A DNA stretch of 16,812 nucleotides from an uncultured Clostridia bacterium (GCA_948585895.1 CAPBNZ010000040.1:1-16812); one strand, 5' to 3'; counted from the first letter of the stretch, positions 7,930 through 16,193 are shown. Made by a program: numbers and translations. The notes: generated by a model from the sequence alone, not told the origin.

Positions 7930-7966
7930 ATTTTATCATAGATTTTGAAAAAATACAGTATTTTTT
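7930..7966 (-). promoter_or_regulatory. Possible pyrH promoter with adjacent AT palindrome
   Basis: On the minus strand TGATAAAAT (7930-7938) looks like an extended -10 element about 40 nt before the pyrH start; no good -35 is present. Immediately upstream is a perfect 9-bp inverted repeat with a 1-nt centre, AAAAAATAC/GTATTTTTT (7948-7966). This could be an operator or a very weak terminator-like stem. The large gap to UPF0182 makes a separate pyrH promoter plausible. Confidence 0.35.
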
Positions 7967-8030
7967 TAAGATTTTATTAATTTGTTGTAGTAAGCTTTTT
8001 ATGAAGAAGTAAAAGATATAAACAAACTAT

Positions 8031-8087
8031 ATCAAGGGAGAAATGTTACATTATTTTTACACTATAATATAACATTTCTCCCCTGAT
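8031..8087 (-). other. Long hairpin (18-bp stem) between UPF0182 and pyrH
   Basis: Arms 8031-8048 and 8070-8087 pair at 17 of 18 positions; on the minus-strand RNA the remaining pair is a G-U wobble, so the stem is continuous. The loop is 21 nt and AT-rich. No T run follows on either strand, so it is not a standard intrinsic terminator. It is the strongest RNA structure candidate in the window. It could be a processing or stability hairpin separating the ftsY-UPF0182 message from pyrH, or a small palindromic element. Confidence 0.65.
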
Positions 8088-8150
8088 TACTTAGATTAAC
8101 AGTATAGCTTTAATCGTAATTTTAATTTATAATAGCATTATTTGATAATG

Positions 8151-8178
8151 ATGATTTTTTCCTCCGTCCCTAAAATCA
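8151..8178 (-). repeat. 28-bp palindromic repeat at the 3' end of UPF0182, copy 2
   Basis: TGATTTT/AAAATCA inverted ends flank the core AGGGACGGAGGAA on the coding strand. It matches 5438-5465 at 27 of 28 positions, and identity starts exactly at the T of the UPF0182 TGA stop codon (8176-8178) and stops at the far end of the palindrome. The GGAGG in the core has no start codon at a useful distance here, unlike the copy in front of uppS. Confidence 0.75.
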
Positions 8179-11046
8179 GCTCTCCACTTGATTGGTTGTA
8201 TCAGTGTTTGTTTGATTAATAGCTTTTTCTGATTCTGCTCTTTTCTTATCTTCTTGTTCTTTTACTGTTTCTAATGATGTAATTAAATCTTGTAGTCTTT
8301 TTATGTCTTTTCCCATCATTTCCCAGTCCTTGTTGTTATTTGATTCTGTTAAGTTTTTATTCGCTTTTATAATAGCTTCAATCAAGCCTTCTGTATCATC
8401 TGTATTTTCAATTTCAATATCTACAGCATAGGTAGAAAGTAAATTTTCTAATGCTTTTGTTAACGTGTCCCCTATTGCTACTTTGTTTCCTGAGGCTACT
8501 ATTACTTTTTTTAATATAGGTACATCTGATTCATTTAACATAGTCTGATAAATTGGTTCCACATACAATAATGTATTGTCAATTGGAACAATTAACATTT
8601 GTTTGTTTAGTTTTGTTCCAGTTGTATTTAGCATTTCTAATTCATTTGCAATTAGTTCATCTGCTTCCATTTGTTTATCTAGTTGCATTGGACCTACGAT
8701 ATTACTATCTGCTGAAAATTTATATAATCTTAATTGATTCGTTCCAGCATTTGTACTTCCTACTAAATAAGAAATGATATTTTGTTTCTCATTTGGTGTA
8801 TAAATTTGCACTAATCCTAATTCTTCTCCATTTGCTGTCTTTACCATTGTATAGTAAGGTATCATATAAGTTCCTGTAGATTTACTAGATTTTATACTAT
8901 TATATTTTGCAATATCCCATAAATCATCTGCTCGATATAACACATCTGGTTTGACATTATGATATACTTTTAAAATATTGGCTTGTACATTATATAAGAA
9001 TTCAGGATAAATAAAGTGACTTGCTATATCTTCTGGTATTGGTTGATCTAAATCAACAAATAATGTATCATATATTTTCCTATATGCCATAGCAATTGGA
9101 TCGGTTCTATCTGTTATATAATAAGAAATTGTTCCATCATAGGCATCTACTATTACTTTTACTGAATTTCTAATATAATTAATATTTTCTCGCATTCCAT
9201 CGTGTTCTATCGCTGTATATTGTGAATATGGATAACTACTAGATACTGTATAAGCATCTACTACCCATACAATTCTTCCATCTTCTGTTATAACAGTATA
9301 TGGTTTTTCATCATAAATTAAATATGGTAATGCTTTTTTTACTCTCGTAAGAACATCTCTATTCATTAAAATCTTACTATCATCTGTGATTTCATTTGAA
9401 AATGCCAAATTTAAATCACCTTTTGTAATTCCTAATATTAATCTATCTAAAAATCCTACCTGTAGTCCTGCTTTTCCTTGATAAGTTGAAGTATAATCTG
9501 TTCCATTTTCATCAGTATAGTCATATTCTTGCTTATTTTTTGCATTCGTTGCTATTATTTCATCTGTTTCTAATCCAAAATAAATACGTGGTTGCTCAAT
9601 TTTAATTTGTTCATCTTTTCCTGATACTTCTTTTTGCACATATTGTATATTTCCAGATTGGGTACTTTCTGTGGCTGATGCTATAATCTCTCCCATTCCA
9701 TGGGTATATTCATAAGTTTTATTATTATAAGTTCTTCCTAAATTCGTTATCTCTCTTGGTGCTATGTACACTAATTTGTCTTTTCCTTTAATTTTGTATT
9801 TTGCTAAATTAGCATTCTTATAAGAAAAATATCCTGTTTCTGTTTGGTTATCCTCTAGTGTTTTTAACACTGCATTTTGACTAATAATTGGTATGTTATT
9901 AATTACATTACGATTATTTTCTACTTCTTGATTGGTAATTGTTCCAGAATTTTGTATGTTCATTTCTTCTATATTAATATTATATGCATTTTTGGTACTG
10001 TTAATATTTTCTGCAATATATTGTTTTTCTTTATCTAATTCGTTAGAGCTAACAAATGCTATATCAAACACCATCATAACAAGAAATAATACTATTAAAT
10101 ATCCTGGTATTACAGCTAAATTCTTTAATACTTTACTTGTATTCCCTTCTTTAAAATAGTTAACAGCTCTATACGCAAATAAAATAATAATAAAAGAAAA
10201 TCCTATATACCCCCATAGTTTTATAGTTGTTTCTGTCATCCCTGCTCCTACAATGTCAATGTTGTCATTTACTGTTAGTAGCTTACCAAACATCATATTT
10301 TGTGTATTTAACATTGTGATAATAGCTATTCCCATAATCACTAATAAGATATTTCTGGTTAATTTCTTCATAAATAAACTTTGCTTTAACATTTTTCCAT
10401 CAATTCCATCGAAAAATCGATTAAATACAATAACATAATATAATGCCATATAAATAGATAATCCTACAAATACTATTGTAAAATATAAAGCAAAAGCTTC
10501 TATTACTGGTTTTTGAAAGATATAATAAGCAATATCTAAATTAAAGATAGCATCTTGTATTCCAAATGAAGTACTATGAATAACTAACATTATTTTTTGC
10601 ATTAATATAGTTGATACCATAATACTTACCATTGCTGATATAACTAATGCCAATGATTTGTTTAATAATTTGGGCATTGGCTTATTTTCTTTTTCAAAAA
10701 ATGGTTTTAATCCCTTTTTAATTCCTCTATTTGTAAAATAAATAACAAAATATAATATTACAAAATTAATTGCCATAATAGAATACTTATAGATAATATT
10801 TGTATAATAAATATGAATGTATTGTTCTCCTAATTCTCGGTATTCCAAAAAGCTTCCTCTTAGTTGAATATAACTAATTCCAGCAAATATTAGTAAAAAT
10901 AAAATAACTAATATCATTCTTGTTTTACTTTTTTCTTTTTTATTTCTTTTTTTAGTTTCTTTTGTATTAGCAGTGTCCATTATTGTTTCTTGCTTTATTG
11001 GCGCAACTTTTTGCGTCTGCTCTTGTTTGCTTTTATTTTCTTCCAT
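8176..11046 (-). CDS. UPF0182 family large membrane protein
   Basis: This belongs to UPF0182 (COG1615), a widespread family without an established function. The 956 residues start with a charged Lys/Glu-rich cytoplasmic tail (1-42). Seven hydrophobic segments follow at about 43-62, 88-105, 129-155, 180-208, 231-248, 275-296 and 307-333. The rest is a large, probably extracytoplasmic region with the recognisable family block NYIRNSVKVIVDAYDGTISY followed by YITDRTDPIAMAYRKIYDTLF. The last 60 or so residues are polar and look coiled-coil-like. ATG 11046 has GGAGG 8 nt upstream. It follows ftsY by 43 nt, so the two are very probably co-transcribed, which hints at a role near membrane-protein insertion or the envelope. 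The TGA stop is the tip of the repeat at 8151-8178. Confidence 0.9.
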   Translation of the reverse strand: MEENKSKQEQTQKVAPIKQETIMDTANTKETKKRNKKEKSKTRMILVILFLLIFAGISYIQLRGSFLEYRELGEQYIHIYYTNIIYKYSIMAINFVILYFVIYFTNRGIKKGLKPFFEKENKPMPKLLNKSLALVISAMVSIMVSTILMQKIMLVIHSTSFGIQDAIFNLDIAYYIFQKPVIEAFALYFTIVFVGLSIYMALYYVIVFNRFFDGIDGKMLKQSLFMKKLTRNILLVIMGIAIITMLNTQNMMFGKLLTVNDNIDIVGAGMTETTIKLWGYIGFSFIIILFAYRAVNYFKEGNTSKVLKNLAVIPGYLIVLFLVMMVFDIAFVSSNELDKEKQYIAENINSTKNAYNINIEEMNIQNSGTITNQEVENNRNVINNIPIISQNAVLKTLEDNQTETGYFSYKNANLAKYKIKGKDKLVYIAPREITNLGRTYNNKTYEYTHGMGEIIASATESTQSGNIQYVQKEVSGKDEQIKIEQPRIYFGLETDEIIATNAKNKQEYDYTDENGTDYTSTYQGKAGLQVGFLDRLILGITKGDLNLAFSNEITDDSKILMNRDVLTRVKKALPYLIYDEKPYTVITEDGRIVWVVDAYTVSSSYPYSQYTAIEHDGMRENINYIRNSVKVIVDAYDGTISYYITDRTDPIAMAYRKIYDTLFVDLDQPIPEDIASHFIYPEFLYNVQANILKVYHNVKPDVLYRADDLWDIAKYNSIKSSKSTGTYMIPYYTMVKTANGEELGLVQIYTPNEKQNIISYLVGSTNAGTNQLRLYKFSADSNIVGPMQLDKQMEADELIANELEMLNTTGTKLNKQMLIVPIDNTLLYVEPIYQTMLNESDVPILKKVIVASGNKVAIGDTLTKALENLLSTYAVDIEIENTDDTEGLIEAIIKANKNLTESNNNKDWEMMGKDIKRLQDLITSLETVKEQEDKKRAESEKAINQTNTDTTNQVES

Positions 11047-11089
11047 AAAATCTTCCTCCTTCTTACTCTTTTAGCTGCTATCTCTTCCT

Positions 11090-11995
11090 TTATAGAATTG
11101 CTTTTATAAAATCATGCGAATTGAAAATCTCCATATCCTCAATTTGTTCTCCAACTCCTATAAATTTTATTGGAATTTTATTTTCTTCTACAATTCCAAT
11201 TACAACACCACCTTTTGCTGTTCCATCTAATTTCGTTAGTATTAGCCCTGTAATATCTGCTTCTTCTTTAAAAGCTTTTACTTGTGAAATTGCATTTTGC
11301 CCTGTTGTTCCATCAATTACTAATAATACTTCTTTGTCAGCATCTTGCATTTCTTTATTGATTACTTTCTGAATCTTATTTAATTCATCCATTAGATATT
11401 TTTTATTATGTAATCGTCCAGCTGTATCTACAATTAAAACATCGGCTTGTTTTTCTCTTGTAATTTTAATAGCATCATATACTACAGAAGCAGGGTCTAC
11501 TCCTTCTTCTCTTTTTACGATATCGGCTCCTGCTCTTTTAGCCCATATTTCTAATTGTTCTACTGCTGCTGCTCGAAAGGTATCTGCTGCTGCTACCACT
11601 ACTTTTTTTCCATCTTTTGCTAATCGATTAGCAATTTTCCCTATAGAGGTTGTTTTCCCTACTCCATTGACACCCATTACTAGAATAACAGATGGTTTTG
11701 TGTCAAGATGCAAATTAATGTCTGCTACCTCTAATATTTTTTGCATTTCCTCTCTTAAAACTTGTTTTACTTCTTCCTCTTCCTGAATTTTTTCTCTTTT
11801 TAGTCTTTGCCTTAAATTTCCTATTATTTTGACAGAAGTTTCTATGCCAATATCAGACAGGATTAGAATTTCTTCTAATTCTTCTAAAAACTCTTCGTCT
11901 ATTTTTTTTAAGCTCTTAAATACATTGTTTATCTTTTCATCAAATGAGCTTTTTGTTTTATTCATCCCATGTTTTAATTTATCAAAAAATCCCAT
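11090..11995 (-). CDS. ftsY: Signal recognition particle receptor FtsY
   Basis: FtsY is the membrane-associated GTPase that docks SRP-ribosome complexes at the Sec translocon. The 301 residues hold the helical N domain (about 1-95) and the SRP-type GTPase domain. Motifs seen are P-loop GVNGVGKTT (108-116), DTFRAAA (138-144), DTAGR (190-194) and TKLDG (254-258), with the closing region GVGEQIEDMEIF. There is no long acidic A domain, as is common in Gram-positive bacteria; the N-terminus MGFFDKLK is the usual short lipid-contacting helix. ATG 11995 has an AAGGAGAAG-type site upstream and a promoter at 12026-12054. It is the first gene of the operon, followed by UPF0182. The usual neighbours smc and ffh are not seen. 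Confidence 0.96.
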   Translation of the reverse strand: MGFFDKLKHGMNKTKSSFDEKINNVFKSLKKIDEEFLEELEEILILSDIGIETSVKIIGNLRQRLKREKIQEEEEVKQVLREEMQKILEVADINLHLDTKPSVILVMGVNGVGKTTSIGKIANRLAKDGKKVVVAAADTFRAAAVEQLEIWAKRAGADIVKREEGVDPASVVYDAIKITREKQADVLIVDTAGRLHNKKYLMDELNKIQKVINKEMQDADKEVLLVIDGTTGQNAISQVKAFKEEADITGLILTKLDGTAKGGVVIGIVEENKIPIKFIGVGEQIEDMEIFNSHDFIKAIL

Positions 11996-12025
11996 TCCTT
12001 CTTCTCCTTTTTATTTTGCTTTATT

Positions 12026-12054
12026 ATTGTAACATGTTTTGTCTTTTTTTTCCA
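12026..12054 (-). promoter_or_regulatory. Promoter of ftsY and probably of the whole operon
   Basis: On the minus strand TGGAAA (12049-12054) and TACAAT (12026-12031) are spaced by 17 nt, and TG one base before the -10 makes it an extended -10. The predicted start near 12019 gives a leader of about 24 nt containing the ftsY ribosome binding site. No tandem promoter was found between this site and the tRNA terminator. Confidence 0.7.
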
Positions 12055-12138
12055 TAGTTTATGAAATTTTTAACTAACTTTTGATAATTATTATTCAAAT
12101 AGTAATCCTTTTATAAAATTTTTCAAGATAAAGGCATT

Positions 12139-12165
12139 AAAAAAATCAACCTTTACAGTTGATTT
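12139..12165 (-). terminator. Rho-independent terminator of the tRNA-Thr transcript
   Basis: On the minus strand AAATCAAC-TGTAAAG-GTTGATTT forms an 8-bp perfect stem with a 7-nt loop and runs into a T tract (12139-12145). It sits about 37 nt past the encoded CCA end, ending the solitary tRNA transcript before the ftsY promoter. Confidence 0.8.
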
Positions 12166-12201
12166 ATCAATGTTTCGCCAAAGTGCGACGATTTTACTTA
12201 A

Positions 12202-12277
12202 TGGAGCCAATAAGCAGAATTGAACTGCTGACCTACGGGTTACGAATCCGTTGCTCTACCAACTGAGCTATATTGGC
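12202..12277 (-). tRNA. tRNA-Thr (anticodon CGT)
   Basis: The 76-nt minus-strand sequence folds as a cloverleaf: acceptor GCCAATA/TATTGGC, D arm GCTC...GAGC with AGTTGGT loop, anticodon loop TTCGTAA, extra loop AGGTC, T arm AGCAG/CTGCT with TTCAATT loop, then T and an encoded CCA. The anticodon CGT reads ACG (Thr). The anticodon stem ACGGA/CCCGT has an A-C mismatch at 31-39, a small oddity. In such an AT-rich genome an ACG-reading tRNA serves a rare codon. It has its own promoter and terminator. Confidence 0.93.
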
Positions 12278-12291
12278 AATTATACTAAGAT

Positions 12292-12320
12292 ATATTACAC
12301 TATTTTCTTCTTTTTGTCAA
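12292..12320 (-). promoter_or_regulatory. Promoter of the tRNA-Thr gene
   Basis: TTGACA (12315-12320, minus strand) is followed after 17 nt by TAATAT (12292-12297). The predicted start lies about 8 nt before the mature 5' end of the tRNA, a normal arrangement for a single tRNA gene. Confidence 0.65.
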
Positions 12321-12333
12321 TGATAAAAATTAT

Positions 12334-12370
12334 AAAAAAAACAGGCTAATTCTATTCAAAATCAACCTGT
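12334..12370 (-). terminator. Rho-independent terminator of groES-groEL
   Basis: On the minus strand ACAGGTTGATT and AATTAGCCTGT form an 11-bp stem with two G-U pairs and an 8-nt loop, followed by an unbroken T run (12334-12340). The stem begins about 11 nt after the groEL TAA. T residues also flank the other side, so it could act in both directions, but no plus-strand gene ends here. Confidence 0.85.
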
Positions 12371-12381
12371 ATTTTTTTATT

Positions 12382-14022
<1,641 letters not shown>

Positions 14023-14045
14023 TTGACTTTCCTTCCTTTCTCTTT

Positions 14046-14327
14046 TTATTCAACAATCGCTAAGATATCATCTTGTTTTACTATAATGTATTCTGTTCCT
14101 TCGTATTTTACTTCTGTTCCAGAATACTTGCTTACAATTACATTGTCACCTTTTTTTACATTGACTGGTTCTATTTTTCCCTCAATCTTTTCTCCTAATC
14201 CTACTTCAATTACTTCTGCTATTTGTGGTTTTTCTTGTGCATTTCCAGCCAAAATAATTCCACTTTTAGTTGTTTCTTCGCCTTCTTTCATTTTTATTAA
14301 TACTCTGTTTCCTAATGGTTTAATCAT
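14046..14327 (-). CDS. groES: Co-chaperonin GroES (Hsp10)
   Basis: GroES is the heptameric lid of the GroEL chamber. The 93 residues begin MIKPLGNRVLIKMKE and include the mobile-loop region (TTKSGIILAGNAQEKPQ, about residues 19-35), then EVIEVGLG, VKKGDNVIVSKYSGTEVKYE and EYIIVKQDDILAIVE, as expected. ATG 14327 has TAAGGAGG about 9 nt upstream. An ATG lying between them is in another frame and stops after four codons. The gene is first in the operon, behind a CIRCE element, so heat-shock control by HrcA is expected. Confidence 0.97.
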   Translation of the reverse strand: MIKPLGNRVLIKMKEGEETTKSGIILAGNAQEKPQIAEVIEVGLGEKIEGKIEPVNVKKGDNVIVSKYSGTEVKYEGTEYIIVKQDDILAIVE

Positions 14328-14355
14328 TTTCCATTACCTCCTTATGTTTTTAGAA

Positions 14356-14382
14356 TTAGCACTCATAATGAGTGACTGCTAA
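14356..14382. promoter_or_regulatory. CIRCE operator (HrcA binding site) upstream of groES
   Basis: TTAGCACTC (14356-14364), a 9-nt spacer and GACTGCTAA (14374-14382) match the CIRCE consensus with a single change (C for G in the second half). The spacer itself contains GAGT, so CACTC-ATAAT-GAGTG makes a second, tighter palindrome nested inside. It lies directly downstream of the -10 element, where HrcA would block transcription. Confidence 0.93.
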
Positions 14383-14383
14383 T

Positions 14384-14412
14384 ACTTTATACCCTTTTTG
14401 CATTCTTGTCAA
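14384..14412 (-). promoter_or_regulatory. Sigma-A-type promoter of groES-groEL
   Basis: On the minus strand TTGACA (14407-14412) stands 17 nt before TAAAGT (14384-14389); TATAAA two bases earlier is an alternative -10 with a 15-nt spacer. The CIRCE element follows immediately, so the start site falls within or beside the operator. Confidence 0.75.
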
Positions 14413-14484
14413 TACCTTTTTCTTTTTTTCACATAAAGTTCACACATTTAGTTTATGCATTGATTTTCTATGTATTACCTTTTC

Positions 14485-14513
14485 TTGCGTTTTTTCCAAA
14501 AAAAAGTTATAAT
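14485..14513 (+). promoter_or_regulatory. Promoter of the pseudouridine synthase gene, placed for leaderless mRNA
   Basis: TTGCGT (14485-14490), a 17-nt spacer and a perfect TATAAT (14508-14513) lie directly before the start codons. A start point seven bases past the -10 coincides with the ATG at 14520. No Shine-Dalgarno sequence exists upstream of either ATG. Confidence 0.65.
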
Positions 14514-14519
14514 ATGAAT

Positions 14520-15401
14520 ATGAAAAAGTTAATTGTGAATAAAAAATATAATGGAAAAAAATTAAATAAGTTTTTGTTAGATACCATACCTAACCTTTCC
14601 TCTACTCTTTTTTATAAAACGTTAAGAAAAAAAGATATTAAAATAAATGGAAAAAGAATTTCGGAAAATGTTACTATTTATGAAAATGATGAAATTTGCA
14701 TATATATTTCAGATACCTTATTAACACATGCTATAAAATTAAACGTGTTTTTTGAAGATGAAAATATTCTAATTTTAAATAAGCCTCATAAACTAGAAGT
14801 AACAGGCGAAAATAGTTTAACCCTTTATGTTCATCAAGATTATGCCAATAGCAGTTTTAAACCTATGCCTTGTCACAGGATTGATAGAAATACAACAGGA
14901 CTTGTTCTATTTGCTAAAAATGAAAAAACTTTAACCCTTCTACTTAATAAATTCAAACAACATGAAATTGAAAAACATTATTTAGCTTGGGTTTATGGTA
15001 ATCCAAAACATAACTATAAAAGATGTGAAGCTTTTCTGTTCAAAGATAAGAAAAAATCATGTGTTTATATTTCTGACTCTCCTAAAAAAGGATATCAAAA
15101 AATTGTTACAACTTACCAAGTCTTAGAAAAATATCCTAATCATACTTCTCTTCTTGATATCGAAATTGAAACAGGAAAAACACATCAAATTAGAGCTCAT
15201 CTTGCTCATTTAGGTTTTCCCATTATTGGAGATGGAAAGTATGGTATTAACGACATTAATAGAAAATTTGGTAAAAAGTACCAGATGCTTTGTAGTTATA
15301 TTCTAAAATTTAATTTTAAGACAAACAGTGACTATCTGAACTATTTGAAAGATAGAAGTTTTATCTTAGATTCTAATCCACTAGAAACTAAAAAAACATA
15401 A
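14520..15401 (+). CDS. RluA/RluD-family 23S rRNA-type pseudouridine synthase
   Basis: Enzymes of this family isomerise specific uridines in 23S rRNA or tRNA. The 293-residue product has an S4-like RNA-binding region (about 1-75, including LNKFLLDTIPNL and KDIKINGKRI). The catalytic domain follows with HRIDRNTTGLVLFAKN, whose Asp122 is the expected catalytic residue (family form HRLDRDTSG). The later blocks ETGKTHQIRAHLAHLGFPI and GDGKYG are typical. The frame is open back to 14406, but the promoter at 14485-14513 rules out a far-upstream start. ATG 14514 and ATG 14520 are both possible, and I prefer 14520 as a leaderless start. It is divergent from groES and not part of an operon. Which uridine it modifies cannot be told. 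Confidence 0.88.
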   Translation: MKKLIVNKKYNGKKLNKFLLDTIPNLSSTLFYKTLRKKDIKINGKRISENVTIYENDEICIYISDTLLTHAIKLNVFFEDENILILNKPHKLEVTGENSLTLYVHQDYANSSFKPMPCHRIDRNTTGLVLFAKNEKTLTLLLNKFKQHEIEKHYLAWVYGNPKHNYKRCEAFLFKDKKKSCVYISDSPKKGYQKIVTTYQVLEKYPNHTSLLDIEIETGKTHQIRAHLAHLGFPIIGDGKYGINDINRKFGKKYQMLCSYILKFNFKTNSDYLNYLKDRSFILDSNPLETKKT

Positions 15402-15420
15402 TAGAGATTCACATAACTAC

Positions 15421-15438
15421 AAAACTAACGTTTATACA
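15421..15438 (+). repeat. Direct repeat copy 1 flanking the recombinase remnant
   Basis: AAAACTAACGTTTATACA here and AAAACCAACGATTATACA at 16141-16158 agree at 16 of 18 positions and are exactly 720 bp apart. They bracket the serine recombinase remnant. They might be remains of attachment-site halves, but the similarity is short and could be chance. Confidence 0.35.
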
Positions 15439-15506
15439 ATACTATACATATTATAGCTAATTTTGTATTCATTATAATAAAGAATCTTTCTTTTTATAGG
15501 TATTAA

Positions 15507-15854
15507 AATAGCATAGACCTAACTTTCATTACAGATAAAGTTAATAGATTATTATTACAAAAAAAACAGTTGCAAAAACAATTAAAAGACATTAAACAAA
15601 AGGACAATAAATTGGTTGTTTTCGCAAAGCAAATTCTAAAATACTTTTCAAATTTACCTAAATTACTTGAAATTGTAACAATTGATGAAAAGAAAAATCT
15701 TTTAAAAACTTTGATAAGAAAAATTTGTTTCGATGATAAAAACCACCAAATCTCTCTGGAATTATATCCAGATTATTCAGTGGTTCCTATGTGGCGAAAA
15801 ATATGCTCATTTTTAATAGTGTTCCTCCCACATTTTGCTCAAAAAAATAATTAG
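15507..15854 (+). pseudogene. C-terminal remnant of a large serine recombinase
   Basis: The frame is open from 15507 to the TAG at 15852-15854, about 115 codons, but has no catalytic N-terminal domain, no proper start codon with a ribosome binding site, and a stop just upstream (15504). The content resembles the C-terminal tail of large serine integrases or transposases of Clostridia. It has a Lys/Gln-rich helix (VNRLLLQKKQLQKQLKDIKQ), then LPKLLEIVTIDEKKNLLKTL, IRKICFDD and ISLELYPDYSVVP. The last residues (MWRKICSFLIVF) look unlike the family and may be read past the original end. The bulk of the gene is gone, with no trace in the preceding 105 bp. Assignment rests on general resemblance. 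Confidence 0.6.
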
Positions 15855-15937
15855 CTTATCCTATGTAAGATTAGTTTTCTAATATTGCCATTGACAAAAG
15901 TAGAAGTAACTTTTGAAAACTCACATATAAATTCAAG

Positions 15938-15991
15938 TCACTGTTTCAGACATTCCTTAAATTCTAATTCTTGCTTAATTATCTTAACCAT
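15938..15991 (-). CDS. 17-codon mini-ORF with strong ribosome binding site (truncated gene or leader peptide)
   Basis: AAAGGAGG lies 8 nt before ATG 15991, as good as any site in the window, yet the frame ends after MVKIIKQELEFKECLKQ at a TGA. Reading on past the TGA gives about 23 more codons before a TAA, with no recognisable domain. No promoter was found; a terminator for the upstream kinase remnant lies about 40 nt before it. It is most simply the surviving start of a gene broken when the neighbouring element decayed. Confidence 0.4.
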   Translation of the reverse strand: MVKIIKQELEFKECLKQ

Positions 15992-16031
15992 AAAATAATC
16001 CTCCTTTCCGTTGGAAGACTTTTTCACAAAG

Positions 16032-16061
16032 AAAAAAATCAACATTTTACTGATTGATTTT
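16032..16061 (-). terminator. Rho-independent terminator downstream of the P-loop kinase remnant
   Basis: On the minus strand AAAATCAA, an 11-nt loop and TTGATTTT form a perfect 8-bp stem leading into a T run (16032-16038). It lies about 130 nt after the kinase stop codon. The stem resembles that of the tRNA-Thr terminator. Confidence 0.7.
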
Positions 16062-16073
16062 CATATCTATCTG

Positions 16074-16093
16074 TTCTATTCGTTCGAATAGAA
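16074..16093. repeat. Near-perfect 20-bp palindrome
   Basis: TTCTATTCG and CGAATAGAA form 9-bp arms around a 2-nt centre. It lies between the kinase stop and its terminator. With so small a loop it fits a DNA-level palindrome (protein site or recombination scar) better than an RNA hairpin. No known operator was recognised. Confidence 0.5.
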
Positions 16094-16140
16094 ACATTGT
16101 TGGTTGGAATGTTCTTATAGGAACTTTTAGCAAATACTCA

Positions 16141-16158
16141 AAAACCAACGATTATACA
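16141..16158 (+). repeat. Direct repeat copy 2 flanking the recombinase remnant
   Basis: This is the partner of 15421-15438 (16 of 18 identical, 720 bp apart). Together they enclose the recombinase remnant, the mini-ORF, the terminator and the palindrome. Interpretation as an old attachment-site duplication is speculative. Confidence 0.35.
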
Positions 16159-16193
16159 GAATATATAAAACATATTTATCGAAAAAACTCTCT

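Noticed and set aside
14406..14513. N-terminal extension of the pseudouridine synthase from 14406
   Set aside because: It would overlap the groES promoter and the gene's own promoter, reads as an unrelated hydrophobic stretch and lacks a ribosome binding site.
15869..15991. TGA read as Trp or as a recoded stop in the 17-codon mini-ORF
   Set aside because: TGA ends four genes in the window and Trp is encoded by TGG in uppS and others, so the standard code holds. No selenocysteine-type hairpin follows.
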